A model generated the notes under the pieces. The model made no database searches, was not told the origin of the DNA, and saw only the letters and a program-made list of their open reading frames with translations. This document shows positions 16,275-25,006 of a stretch of DNA of 48,533 nt, one piece after another. The DNA is from an uncultured Hungatella sp. (GTDB lineage Bacteria > Bacillota > Clostridia > Lachnospirales > Lachnospiraceae), in NCBI GenBank assembly GCA_910585645.1, contig CAJUFP010000026.1:1-48533 (forward strand), read 5' to 3'. Numbering within the stretch: position 1 is the first letter of the stretch; every line of letters begins with the position of its first letter. The position numbers and the translations under genes were made by a program.

Positions 16275-16281
16275 AGGTCCC

Positions 16282-17463
16282 CTATTTTGCCAGGCGGCAG
16301 AGGAATAATCTGCAGTCATGACCGGGAACGGATACAATATAATAGTCTTTCTTTACGCCTAAGTCTTCCCCTGTAAAGATATCCCTCATGGCAAATCCGT
16401 ACCCGGAGGTGTAGGGGACTCCGGCGTCGGCGAAGATACAGCTGATTTCCCGCTCCTCATCAAACAGATTGTAGCAGGCGATGACAAACTCATGGTCAGA
16501 CAGATGTTTGATGAAGGTGTACAGCTGATCCTTCACAGCCCTCAAAGGCTCCACCGCGTTTTCCCGGTCCTCCTCAGGCACCATGACGTGTTTTTTCCCC
16601 ATCAGGTAAGGGGGACGGCACTCCCTGTCCTGGTCAATGCGGATCAGGTCACTGTTCAGCAGAAGTTCCCTCATCCGGGGATTCAGCTTCCGGATGTCAG
16701 CCCCGATCATGAGAGGAACCCCGGCAAGACACCACAGGGAGAACTGCATCCGGTATTCCCCGTCTGTGCAGGGCTTGCCGATGGCCACGTTCCCCTGGTT
16801 GTACATGCCTACGGTTAGCATGTCCAAGTCATTGAAGCAGTAGGGGCCGGACTGGGAGAGATGTTCCAGCTGGGACTGGAAAATCCCCATAAAGGAGCGG
16901 AAGTTGTCAAAAATATCCCCGGTGGAGCGGTACATGTGAGCGCCTATGGACCGCATCCAGTTCCAGGAATCGTGATGGCCCCAGTTGCAGGCCGCGAAAC
17001 AGATCTCCCGTCCCGTGGCTTTTAAGGCCATGCTCATAATGTGGTAGCGGTTGATGCCGTCGGCGTTTTCCGGGAAATTGCAGTAGTCGTATTTCAGATA
17101 GTCCACGCCCCACCGGGCAAACAGCTGCGCGTCCTGAAATTCGTGGTCATAGCTGGAGGGGTAGCCTGCGCAGGTGCGGATCCCGGCGCAGGAGTACATG
17201 CCGAATTTCAGTCCCGCCCTGTGGACATAATCCGCTACTGCTTTCATGCCGTGGGGGAATTTTGCCGGGTCCGGCACAAGGTTTCCCTCTGCATCCCGCT
17301 CTTTTAAAGACCAGCAGTCGTCGATGACCAGGTATTCGTACCCTGCCTCCCGGTAGCCCTCCCGGACTAAGACGTCCGTGATCTGGAAGATCAGCTCCTC
17401 ATCAATATCCTGTCCAAATGTGTTCCATGAATTCCACCCCATAGGCGGTGTTGCTGCTATCAT
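16282..17463 (-). CDS. Alpha-galactosidase, glycoside hydrolase family 27
   Basis: This 393-residue enzyme begins with the GH27 signature TPPMGWNSWNTFG. The catalytic nucleophile is Asp126 in YLKYDYCN and the acid/base is Asp183 in YRSTGDIFDNF, both in their expected contexts (RxxxD for the latter). LVIDDCWSLKERD and PYCFNDLDMLTVGM are further family motifs. It removes terminal alpha-linked galactose from sugars such as melibiose or raffinose or from glycan fragments. With no signal peptide it acts in the cytoplasm on imported oligosaccharides. No transporter sits beside it. The start has AAGGAGG just upstream on the minus strand. Confidence 0.94.
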   Translation of the reverse strand: MIAATPPMGWNSWNTFGQDIDEELIFQITDVLVREGYREAGYEYLVIDDCWSLKERDAEGNLVPDPAKFPHGMKAVADYVHRAGLKFGMYSCAGIRTCAGYPSSYDHEFQDAQLFARWGVDYLKYDYCNFPENADGINRYHIMSMALKATGREICFAACNWGHHDSWNWMRSIGAHMYRSTGDIFDNFRSFMGIFQSQLEHLSQSGPYCFNDLDMLTVGMYNQGNVAIGKPCTDGEYRMQFSLWCLAGVPLMIGADIRKLNPRMRELLLNSDLIRIDQDRECRPPYLMGKKHVMVPEEDRENAVEPLRAVKDQLYTFIKHLSDHEFVIACYNLFDEEREISCIFADAGVPYTSGYGFAMRDIFTGEDLGVKKDYYIVSVPGHDCRLFLCRLAK

Positions 17464-17830
17464 ATGGATTCCTCCTTATTTTGCGGCAGAGCGGCGGTTT
17501 ATGTCCGGGTAGACAGGTGAACGGCTGTCGCCGGCTTTGCCTGCGGGTATTGTTGAGGCAATCATATAACAGGGGGGATGGTAATGTAAATAGATTTTTG
17601 TCAGATGAATATGAGGAAATGTGTGCTGTAATCCCTCCTAAAGCCAGTCATGGATATTGCAAAGATGTTTTCTGGTTTGAAATTTTCAGAGACGGAAAGA
17701 ATATAACTGTGTTGTTTTTCCAATAACCTTTCGGATCTCTCAGATCCTTTTACATAATTTGGCTGTTGGGCCGAATCTGTAAAATGAAATGAAGTATCGA
17801 AACAAAATGTATCGAAATATGATAATGGTG
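17464..17830. other. Intergenic stretch with no convincing gene
   Basis: This stretch separates the divergent galactosidase and defence genes. It contains a small hairpin, GGATCT/AGATCC at 17733-17747 followed by TTTTA, which ends a 40-odd-codon open frame without a ribosome site, and two copies of GTATCGAAA (17794-17802 and 17809-17817) 15 bases apart just before the next promoter. The twin GTATCGAAA words could be an operator. Confidence 0.4.
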
Positions 17831-17859
17831 TTGAAAATCCACATGTGTTGTGATAAAAT
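17831..17859 (+). promoter_or_regulatory. Promoter of the AAA/TOPRIM pair
   Basis: TTGAAA (17831-17836) and TAAAAT (17854-17859) are 17 bases apart, ending 21 bases before the ATG, with GGAGG at 17868-17872. Confidence 0.6.
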
Positions 17860-17880
17860 AGTGATACGGAGGCGTGTGTT

Positions 17881-19284
17881 ATGGGGAAGCGATCAGTTAG
17901 AATAGAGAGTATTACGATAGAAAATTTTAAGAATGTAAAAAAGGGATCTATTGATCTTGAAAATAAAAGAAAAGATTATAAGGCAAGTATTGTTGGTCTT
18001 TATGGTCAGAATGGATCAGGTAAAACAGCGCTGATTGACGCTTTGGCATTGCTGAAGCTTGTATTATGTGGTCAGCAGATTCCTGTCAAGTATGCTGATT
18101 ATATAAATATTGATGCAGAGAGTTCTAAGTTGAGTTATCAGTTTAAAATAAAAGATGAGGAAGGAAGCTTTGATATCTGGTATCAGTTTGGCATTAGACG
18201 GGGTATTGACGATACCGCGTTAAATATGCAGGAAGATGTTTCTAAGTTAGAGTCACGTACAGAGGTATTTGATGAGGTGCTTTCCTATGCTTTCTCATCG
18301 CAGGCTGAAAAGATAAGAAAGGGTCCGCTGATTGACACCAGAACCGATGAGGTATTTATACCGAGGTCCAAATTTGCGGAATTAGTGGGTGTTGATAAGA
18401 GTAAGATGACGGATTTGCTTGTCACCAAAAAGGTTGTTCAGGCCACATCGCGATCCTTTATTTTTTCCAGAGAAATGATCAATACGTTTCGGAAAAATTG
18501 TTATGATAAAAAATACATGGCTGTAATAGAGGGCCTTATGATGTTCGGAAATAGAGAACTTTTTGTCATCAATACAGAAAATTCGGGCTTAATTAGTATG
18601 AATGCGCTTCCGCTTGCTTTTAAATATAAGGAGAATAACGCGGATACTGTCGGGAACCTCACCTTGCCTTTGAATGCGCCGGCGCCCATACCGGAAGAAG
18701 CATTAGGCGTGGTCAGCAAGGTTATTGACAATATGAATATTGTTCTGGAGCAGATTGTTCCAGGACTTACGATAGGAATAAAGGATCTTGGACCAATCGC
18801 TTTTAGGGATGCAAAACCTGGAAAATCTATTCAGCTGATGTCATTGAAAAATGGAAAAGAAATTCCTTTTCAGTATGAATCAGAGGGCATCAAGAAGATT
18901 GTTTCTATTTTGCAGCTGTTGATTGTTGTGTATAATCATTTATCTATTACTGTTGCGATTGATGAAATGGATGGAGGGATTTTTGAGTATCTGCTGGGAG
19001 AGATCCTTAACATTATTTCCGAAAAAGGGAAAGGACAGCTGATCTTTACATCCCATAATTTAAGACCGCTGGAAACCATTGATAAGGGATTTATCGCCTT
19101 TACCACCACCAACCCGGAAAACAGATATATTCGTATGACCAATGTAAAGGGTAATAATAATCTGCGCGATTTCTATTACAGGGACATTGTACTTGGAGAA
19201 CAGAGTGAGCAGGTTTATAATCCAACAAACAATTTTGAGATTGCTTTGGCATTCCATGAGGCAGGTGAGTCATTTGGCGCGTAG
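17881..19284 (+). CDS. AAA-family ATPase (AAA_15/OLD/AbiL-like), probable phage-defence component
   Basis: This 467-residue protein starts like RecF/SMC-type ATPases: IESITIENFKNVKKGSIDL, then a Walker A loop GQNGSGKT at residues 42-49. A late Walker B is present in ITVAIDEMDGGIFEYLLGEIL, followed by FTSHN, a switch His motif. FQYESEGIKKIVSIL fits the signature region. Such single-chain ATPases work with a nuclease partner in Abi, PARIS, Gabija and retron-type defence. The partner here is the overlapping TOPRIM gene. The pair is AT-rich compared with flanking sugar genes and has its own promoter and terminator, consistent with a transferable cassette. The exact defence type is not settled; AbiL is my best guess. 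Confidence 0.75.
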   Translation: MGKRSVRIESITIENFKNVKKGSIDLENKRKDYKASIVGLYGQNGSGKTALIDALALLKLVLCGQQIPVKYADYINIDAESSKLSYQFKIKDEEGSFDIWYQFGIRRGIDDTALNMQEDVSKLESRTEVFDEVLSYAFSSQAEKIRKGPLIDTRTDEVFIPRSKFAELVGVDKSKMTDLLVTKKVVQATSRSFIFSREMINTFRKNCYDKKYMAVIEGLMMFGNRELFVINTENSGLISMNALPLAFKYKENNADTVGNLTLPLNAPAPIPEEALGVVSKVIDNMNIVLEQIVPGLTIGIKDLGPIAFRDAKPGKSIQLMSLKNGKEIPFQYESEGIKKIVSILQLLIVVYNHLSITVAIDEMDGGIFEYLLGEILNIISEKGKGQLIFTSHNLRPLETIDKGFIAFTTTNPENRYIRMTNVKGNNNLRDFYYRDIVLGEQSEQVYNPTNNFEIALAFHEAGESFGA

Positions 19285-19984
19285 GAAGGTCGTTTTTGTA
19301 ATTGTAGAGGGACCATCGGATGATACTGCTTTGGGAATTGCTTTGAGTCAGGTGTATGATAAGGATTCAGTCTATATTCATATTATGCATGGAGATATAA
19401 CAACGCGCAGAGGAGGAAATTCTCAGAATATTATTTCTAGAATCTGGAAAGAAGTGCAGGGATATGCCAACTCAAATCATTATAAAGCCACCGATTTTAA
19501 ACAGATCATTCACATTGTGGATATGGATGGCGTATATATTCCAGATGATCATGTAATAGAACAAAAGACTGCGGCAAATGTCCGTTATGCATCGGAAGGT
19601 ATTTATACATCCGATGTAGATGGAATCATTGCCCGTAATAAAGTAAAGTCAGACATACTTTATAAACTTAGAACTTGTGGGAACATAAGGAAGATTCCGT
19701 ACCGTGTATATTATATGTCCTGTAATCTGGATCATGTATTATATGATAAGAGAAACAGTACAGATGAAGCTAAGGAAAACGATGCATATGCTTTTGCAAA
19801 AAAATATAAAGGCAATATGGATGGATTTGTTAAATTTATCTGTGAGTCTGAGTTCTCTGTAAATGGAGATTTTAAAGAATCGTGGAGGTATATTGAAACG
19901 GGTATGAATTCGATTGAACGTTATACGAATCTGTGCATAGGTATTAGGGATGAGCTGGATTTAAGAGCAGGAATGGAGATTTGA
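19256..19984 (+). CDS. TOPRIM-like nuclease partner of the AAA ATPase
   Basis: This protein of about 242 residues shows the three acidic positions of a TOPRIM fold: Glu18 in VVFVIVEGPSDDTALG, then Asp89 and Asp91 in IIHIVDMDGVYIP. The remainder is basic and shows no other motif I know. TOPRIM domains in OLD, AriB and AbiL-like proteins cut nucleic acid or modify a host target when the partner ATPase senses infection. The start is uncertain: ATG at 19256 overlaps the ATPase gene by 29 bases; GTG at 19265 is an alternative with a closer GAGG. The overlap implies coupled translation. Identification rests on the fold motif plus gene pairing. Confidence 0.65.
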   Translation: MRQVSHLARRKVVFVIVEGPSDDTALGIALSQVYDKDSVYIHIMHGDITTRRGGNSQNIISRIWKEVQGYANSNHYKATDFKQIIHIVDMDGVYIPDDHVIEQKTAANVRYASEGIYTSDVDGIIARNKVKSDILYKLRTCGNIRKIPYRVYYMSCNLDHVLYDKRNSTDEAKENDAYAFAKKYKGNMDGFVKFICESEFSVNGDFKESWRYIETGMNSIERYTNLCIGIRDELDLRAGMEI

Positions 19985-19995
19985 AAGAATGGGAC

Positions 19996-20038
19996 AATGA
20001 AAAAGGAAAGGCTATCTGACAGCCTTTCCTTTTTCATT
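19996..20038. terminator. Perfect bidirectional terminator
   Basis: An 18-bp perfect stem, AATGAAAAAGGAAAGGCT with its exact complement at 20021-20038, surrounds the loop ATCTGAC. A and T runs within the arms serve both strands. It separates the defence pair from convergent treR. Confidence 0.92.
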
Positions 20039-20048
20039 GGGCGCTGAT

Positions 20049-20780
20049 TCAGCCCGGCTTCCTCACCGCGTTTTCATAAAATCGAAAATAATCCGGCCTG
20101 TGGCGGGACTGGGTGTACTCAAACATGACCCCGTCGCCGTTGTAGGTCTGGCTGGTGACCACTGCCATGCAGTTATAGTCCTCCGCGTTCATGCCCAGGT
20201 ACTTTTCGTCGATCTGGGTCATCTTCTCCACGGTTATGACCCGCTTGCTGTTTACAATGGTCATGTGCAGCGTATTTTCCAGATACTGATAAATGGAAGT
20301 CTCCGCGATCTCTTTGGTGAGTCCGGGGACTGCTTCTTTTAAAAAGTAATTGTGGTTAAGGATCAGGGGCATATCGTCCAGATAGTGGAGACGCTGGATA
20401 TAGTAAATATCCGCGCCCGGGGGAAACCCGGTGTACCGGGACTGGCCCTGGCTGACGGGAAACTCCGCAAACAGGAGGACTTCTGTGCGGGGGTGATGGC
20501 CGTTTCTGGCGGCGGACTCCCGAAATGTCTCAATCTCCCCGATGGTAAAGGCGGTCTGGGCCACAGGCTGATAGATGTTGCGCACCCCTTTTCCCTGCAT
20601 GGTCTGGACGTAGCCGTCGGTCACTAAGCGGCCCACAGCCCGGCGCAGGGTGTTGCGGGAGCAGTTGTAGGTCTGGATCAATGTGTTTTCCGACGGCAGC
20701 AGCTCCTGATAGGAGAAAACGTCGGTTTCAATCTTCTGTTTCAGGTCTTTATAAATCTCTTCGTATCTTGCTTTTGGCAT
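20049..20780 (-). CDS. treR: GntR-family trehalose operon repressor
   Basis: This 243-residue regulator has an N-terminal GntR winged helix (about 5-70: ARYEEIYKDLKQKI, LPSENTLIQTYNCSRNTLRRAVGRL, GYVQTMQGKGV) and a C-terminal UTRA ligand domain (about 85-235) with YIQRLHYLDDMPLILNHNYF. The architecture and the neighbouring trehalose PTS and phosphotrehalase genes identify it as TreR, which releases DNA when trehalose-6-phosphate binds. I chose the ATG at 20780, preceded by GGGAGGTG; the frame extends far upstream to 21236 but that would run antisense through the PTS promoter and coding region. Its likely targets are the twin sites at 20954-21005. Confidence 0.9.
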   Translation of the reverse strand: MPKARYEEIYKDLKQKIETDVFSYQELLPSENTLIQTYNCSRNTLRRAVGRLVTDGYVQTMQGKGVRNIYQPVAQTAFTIGEIETFRESAARNGHHPRTEVLLFAEFPVSQGQSRYTGFPPGADIYYIQRLHYLDDMPLILNHNYFLKEAVPGLTKEIAETSIYQYLENTLHMTIVNSKRVITVEKMTQIDEKYLGMNAEDYNCMAVVTSQTYNGDGVMFEYTQSRHRPDYFRFYENAVRKPG

Positions 20781-20950
20781 ATTCCATTCACCTCCCATAA
20801 AGATGATGCTGCCTGCAGGCCCCAAAGCTATGTACCGACAACCGGCATGCAGGCATGTCATACAGGATCGTTTGCCCCTGGCTTTATAAAGATTATAGAA
20901 ATAAAAAATCAAAAAGTCAACAGCTTGTTCAAACAAATTTGAAAAAGTGG

Positions 20951-20979
20951 TTGACATGTTTAAACAAGTATGGTATAAC
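20951..20979 (+). promoter_or_regulatory. Promoter of the trehalose PTS operon
   Basis: A consensus TTGACA (20951-20956), a 17-base spacer and TATAAC (20974-20979) preceded by TGG (extended -10). One TreR-type operator copy lies in the spacer, so binding would block polymerase. Confidence 0.85.
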
Positions 20980-21005
20980 TTACTCAACAACATGTTTAAA
21001 CAAGT
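20954..21005. promoter_or_regulatory. Twin identical 16-bp operators, probable TreR sites
   Basis: ACATGTTTAAACAAGT occurs twice without change, at 20954-20969 and 20990-21005, starting 36 bases apart. Each contains the perfect palindrome TGTTTAAACA. A related CTTGTTCAAACAA lies at 20924-20936 toward treR and could mediate autoregulation. One copy overlaps the promoter spacer, the other lies after the -10. Confidence 0.8.
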
Positions 21006-21030
21006 TGAAAAACAGGTGGAGGTAGGAAGA

Positions 21031-23013
21031 ATGGGAACATATGCAGAAGACGCAAAACAGTTGTTACGTCTGGTAGGCGGAAGAGAGAACATCGCGGCAG
21101 TCTCACACTGTATGACAAGAATGCGGTTTGCCCTGGCAGAGCCGGGGAAGGCGGATATAGGGGCCATCGAAGCCATGAAGGTGGTGAAGGGAAGCTTTAC
21201 CCAGTCCGGCCAGTTCCAGGTGATCATCGGCAACACGGTGGCTGATTTTTACAATGATTTTATAAAAGTGGCAGGCATTGAGGGCGTGTCAAAGGACGCG
21301 GTAAAGCAGGCGGCAAAGAAAAACCAGAATGTACTCCAGAGGGTGATCACCGCCCTGGCGGAGATCTTCGCGCCGCTGATCCCGGCGATTATCACAGGCG
21401 GTCTGATCCTGGGCTTTCGAAACTGCATTGACAGCATCTATCTGTTTGAAAACGGGACGAAGACTCTGTGTGATATCAGCCAGTTCTGGTCAGGCATTGA
21501 CAGTTTTCTGTGGCTCATCGGTGAGGCGGTATTCCACATGCTGCCGGTAGGTATCTGCTGGTCCGTCACAAAGAAGATGGGGACCACCCAGATGCTGGGC
21601 ATTGTCCTTGGCCTGACGCTGGTGTCAGGGCAGCTGCTCAACGCCTACGCGGTGGCGGGGACGGCTGCGGCGGAGATCCCCAAGTGGAATTTCGGCGGAT
21701 TCCAGGTGAACATGATCGGGTATCAGGGGCAGGTGATTCCGGCCATCCTGGCGGCATTTACCTTGGTGTACCTGGAGAGATTCTTCCGAAAGATCACGCC
21801 CCAGGTTATCTCCATGATCGTGGTTCCCTTCCTCAGCCTGCTTTTGTCGGTAATGGCCGCCCATTTTGTGCTGGGGCCTGTTGGCTGGAAGGTTGGAGCG
21901 GCAGTGTCCGCAGTGGTATTTGCGGGGATTACCGGAACCTTTAAGATCGTATTCGGAGCCGTGTTCGGCGTGATCTACGCGCCGCTGGTGATTACGGGAC
22001 TGCACCATATGTCCAATGCCATTGACTTAGAGCTGATCGCGGATTACGGCGGAACCATGCTGTGGCCCATGATCGCCCTGTCCAATATTGCCCAGGGTTC
22101 TGCGGTTCTTGGCATGATCTGGCTGCAGCGGAAGGACGCAGAGGCTCAGGAGGTCAATATTCCGGCATGTATTTCCTGTTACCTTGGGGTTACGGAACCG
22201 GCGATTTTCGGTGTAAACTTAAAGAGGGGATTCCCCTTTGTCTGCGGCATGATCGGCTCCGGCCTGGCGGCCATGATCTGTGTGGCCACAGGAACCACGG
22301 CCAATGCCATCGGTGTAGGCGGGCTTCCGGGTATCTTGTCCATTCAGCCTGCGTTTATGGGTTCTTTTGGAATCTGCATGGTGATTGCTTTTGGGGTTCC
22401 GTTTTTGCTGACAGCCATTGTGGGAAAAAAGAAACTGGCGGCGGATGTAAAGGAAACCGCAGAGCTGGCAGAGATTGCCGCCGGGGCAGGCGCAAGCGGG
22501 GCGGCAGGAGTTACGGCTTCCATCCTGGAGGAAAGAAAAGCCGGTGAAAAGGGCGGCAGCGGGACTTTGACGGCGTTCTCGTCGGGGAAAGCGATTCCGC
22601 TGGCGGACGTGGGAGACGGAGTTTTCTCAGCAGGTATTTTGGGAGACGGCATGGCCATTGTTCCGGAGAGTGAGACGCTGTGCGCGCCGGCTGACGCACA
22701 GGTGGCGGCATTGATGCCGGATTCACGCCACGCCTGTGGGTTAAGGCTGGAAAACGGCATGGAGGTTCTGCTGCATATCGGCCTTGATACCGTGGATATG
22801 AAAGGGGACGGATTTACGTATCTGGTAAAAGAGGGCCAGAAGGTCAGCGCGGGAACGCCGCTGATCAGGTTTGACCGGGCAAAGATTAAGGCGGCAGGCC
22901 ACCGGGATGTGACGGTCTGTGTGATCAGCAATGTGGGAAATGCCAGGGATATTCAGTTTTGCACGGGAACGGATGTAAAAGAAAATGAGACTGTGGTGGC
23001 AACATTTAAGTAA
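21031..23013 (+). CDS. treP: Trehalose-specific PTS EIIBCA
   Basis: This 660-residue permease fuses EIIB (1-85, phospho-Cys27 in AAVSHCMTRMRF), membrane EIIC (about 105-470) and a glucose-type EIIA (about 515-655, phospho-His582 in VLLHIGLDTV). LTPAI-like motifs, GGLPGILS and the order B-C-A are those of sucrose/trehalose-class permeases; the treR and phosphotrehalase neighbours make trehalose the likely substrate. The linker before EIIA is Ala/Gly-rich. Many trehalose permeases lack an attached EIIA and borrow one from the glucose system; this one is self-sufficient. I start at 21031, preceded by GGTGGAGG; an in-frame ATG at 20947 would translate the operator region. Confidence 0.92.
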   Translation: MGTYAEDAKQLLRLVGGRENIAAVSHCMTRMRFALAEPGKADIGAIEAMKVVKGSFTQSGQFQVIIGNTVADFYNDFIKVAGIEGVSKDAVKQAAKKNQNVLQRVITALAEIFAPLIPAIITGGLILGFRNCIDSIYLFENGTKTLCDISQFWSGIDSFLWLIGEAVFHMLPVGICWSVTKKMGTTQMLGIVLGLTLVSGQLLNAYAVAGTAAAEIPKWNFGGFQVNMIGYQGQVIPAILAAFTLVYLERFFRKITPQVISMIVVPFLSLLLSVMAAHFVLGPVGWKVGAAVSAVVFAGITGTFKIVFGAVFGVIYAPLVITGLHHMSNAIDLELIADYGGTMLWPMIALSNIAQGSAVLGMIWLQRKDAEAQEVNIPACISCYLGVTEPAIFGVNLKRGFPFVCGMIGSGLAAMICVATGTTANAIGVGGLPGILSIQPAFMGSFGICMVIAFGVPFLLTAIVGKKKLAADVKETAELAEIAAGAGASGAAGVTASILEERKAGEKGGSGTLTAFSSGKAIPLADVGDGVFSAGILGDGMAIVPESETLCAPADAQVAALMPDSRHACGLRLENGMEVLLHIGLDTVDMKGDGFTYLVKEGQKVSAGTPLIRFDRAKIKAAGHRDVTVCVISNVGNARDIQFCTGTDVKENETVVATFK

Positions 23014-23139
23014 ACCTTCATAGGTTCGGCAGGGAACGGACCGCTGCACATGAAAGTCAGGCGGGTACACTTGGCATCCCTGAATGTATGGCGCCTGATT
23101 GGCGGAAGGAATTTAAAGTAGTGGGAGGAGAAAAGCAGG

Positions 23140-24891
23140 ATGGAGGATTTCAGCAAAAAGACCGTATATCAGATATACCCGAAATCATTTCGGGACACCA
23201 ACGGGGATGGGTTTGGGGACATCCCCGGGGTGATTGAAAAACTGGATTATCTGCAAAAACTGGGGGTGGATTATCTGTGGCTGACGCCGTTTTTCCCGTC
23301 GCCCCAGAACGATAACGGGTACGACGTGGCGGATTACTGCGCCGTGGACCCCAAGTTTGGGACCATGGCGGATCTGGAGGAGTTGGTCAGTGAGAGCGAA
23401 AAGCGGGGCATGGGGATCATGCTGGATATGGTGTTTAACCACACATCCACATACCATCCCTGGTTTCAGAAGGCACTGGCAGGGGATGAGAAGTACCAGA
23501 AGTATTATATTTTCAGGGAGGGCCCGCCGGATCAGGCGCCCACAAACTGGAAGTCAAAGTTCGGCGGTCCTGCGTGGGAGTATGTTCCCGGACTGAAAAA
23601 ATGGTATCTCAGGTTATTTGACGTGACCCAGGCGGACTTAAACTGGGATAACCCGGAGGTCCGGCAGGAGCTGAAGGACATTCTTCGGTTCTGGAAGGGC
23701 AAGGGGATCAAAGGATTCCGGTTTGACGTGATCAATCTGGCCTCCAAGCCGGAAGTGATGGAGGACGATTTTGAGGGAGACGGGCGCAGATTCTACAGCG
23801 ACGGCCCTCACATCCATGAGTACCTGAAAGAGCTGGTGAGGGATGCGGGGATTGAGAACTTTGTGACCGTTGGGGAGATGTCCTCCACGTCTCTGGCTCA
23901 CTGTATCCGCTATTCCGCGCCGGAGGAAAAGGAGCTTTCCATGTGCTTTAACTTCCACCATCTGAAAGTGGATTACAAGGATGGGGATAAATGGGCGCTT
24001 ACGGGGACGGATTACAGAAGATTGAGGCAGCTTTTTGTGGAATGGCAGGAGGGTATGCAAAAAGGCGGCGGCTGGAACGCGCTGTTCTGGTGCAACCACG
24101 ACCAGCCCCGCATTGTAAGCAGGATGGGGGATGAACAGGCCTATTGGAAAGAGTCGGCAAAGATGCTGGCAGGCATGATCCATTTTATGCGGGGAACCCC
24201 CTACATCTATCAGGGGGAGGAGATCGGGATGCTCAACGCCCATTTCCCTTCCATAGAGAAGTACCGGGATGTGGAGAGTCTTAATTACTATGAGATTTTG
24301 CTTAAGAAGGGGAAGACAAAAGAGGAGGCCCTTGAGATCTTAGGGGCCAGGTCCCGGGATAACAGCAGGACTCCCATGCAGTGGAACGGGGAAAGGTACG
24401 GCGGGTTTTCCACGGCAGAACCGTGGCTTTCTATGGGGAACGGTTTCCGGAAGGAGATCACGGTGGAGGCACAGGAGAAGGACCGGGATTCCATTCTTGC
24501 CTTTTATAAGAAGCTGATCGCTGTGAGGAAGGAGTGCCCGGTGATCTCTGAGGGGGAGATCAGATTTTTGGAGACCGGGACGGATATGGTGCTGGGATAC
24601 AAAAGAGTGCTGGGGGAGCAGGAGATTCTGGTGCTTTGCAACCTGGGCAGGGAGGAGCAGAGGATTAAGGAGGAGGAAGAGTGGAAGGATTATAAGGCGC
24701 TGATGGGGAATTATGGGGGTGAGGGGATGCCGGAGGAAGGGTATCCGCCCAGGAGAGACATGGATTCGGGTATGTTCTCCGGGGACTCATGGCTGGTTGA
24801 AAGACAGGGCGCTTTGGAGAACGGGACTTTTGTTATGAAACCCTATGAGTTTGTTGCCCTTGGAAAGAATGTTTTCCTGACTTTTTCCTGA
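23140..24891 (+). CDS. treC: Alpha,alpha-phosphotrehalase (GH13)
   Basis: This 583-residue enzyme hydrolyses trehalose-6-phosphate to glucose and glucose-6-phosphate in the cytoplasm. It is a complete GH13 protein: VYQIYPKSFRDTNGDGFGDIPG at the start, DMVFNHTS, nucleophile Asp196 in GFRFDVIN, acid/base Glu246 in VTVGEMSS and Asp321 in CNHDQPRI. IYQGEEIGM and NSRTPMQW are typical of the oligo-1,6-glucosidase/phosphotrehalase branch. Context with a trehalose PTS favours phosphotrehalase over isomaltase. GGGAGGAG precedes the start. The 126-base gap after the PTS gene has no terminator, so both are probably on one transcript. Confidence 0.93.
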   Translation: MEDFSKKTVYQIYPKSFRDTNGDGFGDIPGVIEKLDYLQKLGVDYLWLTPFFPSPQNDNGYDVADYCAVDPKFGTMADLEELVSESEKRGMGIMLDMVFNHTSTYHPWFQKALAGDEKYQKYYIFREGPPDQAPTNWKSKFGGPAWEYVPGLKKWYLRLFDVTQADLNWDNPEVRQELKDILRFWKGKGIKGFRFDVINLASKPEVMEDDFEGDGRRFYSDGPHIHEYLKELVRDAGIENFVTVGEMSSTSLAHCIRYSAPEEKELSMCFNFHHLKVDYKDGDKWALTGTDYRRLRQLFVEWQEGMQKGGGWNALFWCNHDQPRIVSRMGDEQAYWKESAKMLAGMIHFMRGTPYIYQGEEIGMLNAHFPSIEKYRDVESLNYYEILLKKGKTKEEALEILGARSRDNSRTPMQWNGERYGGFSTAEPWLSMGNGFRKEITVEAQEKDRDSILAFYKKLIAVRKECPVISEGEIRFLETGTDMVLGYKRVLGEQEILVLCNLGREEQRIKEEEEWKDYKALMGNYGGEGMPEEGYPPRRDMDSGMFSGDSWLVERQGALENGTFVMKPYEFVALGKNVFLTFS

Positions 24892-25006
24892 CAATTATTA
24901 CCATTTCATTTCGCTTTCTTCCAATTTACGGAAGATTCTTGATTCCATGTTTTGGTTACGTTACACTCTTTTCATGTAATATTATATCAGCAAAGGTGTG
25001 TACACA

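Noticed and set aside
17598..17726. Short open frame ending FWFEIFRDGKNITVLFFQ before a small hairpin
   Set aside because: It has no ribosome site or good start codon and no motif. It might be a gene remnant but cannot be supported as a gene.
20781..21236. N-terminal extension of the TreR frame to 21236
   Set aside because: It would run through the trehalose promoter and oppose the PTS coding region. The ATG at 20780 has a strong ribosome site and starts exactly at the GntR domain.
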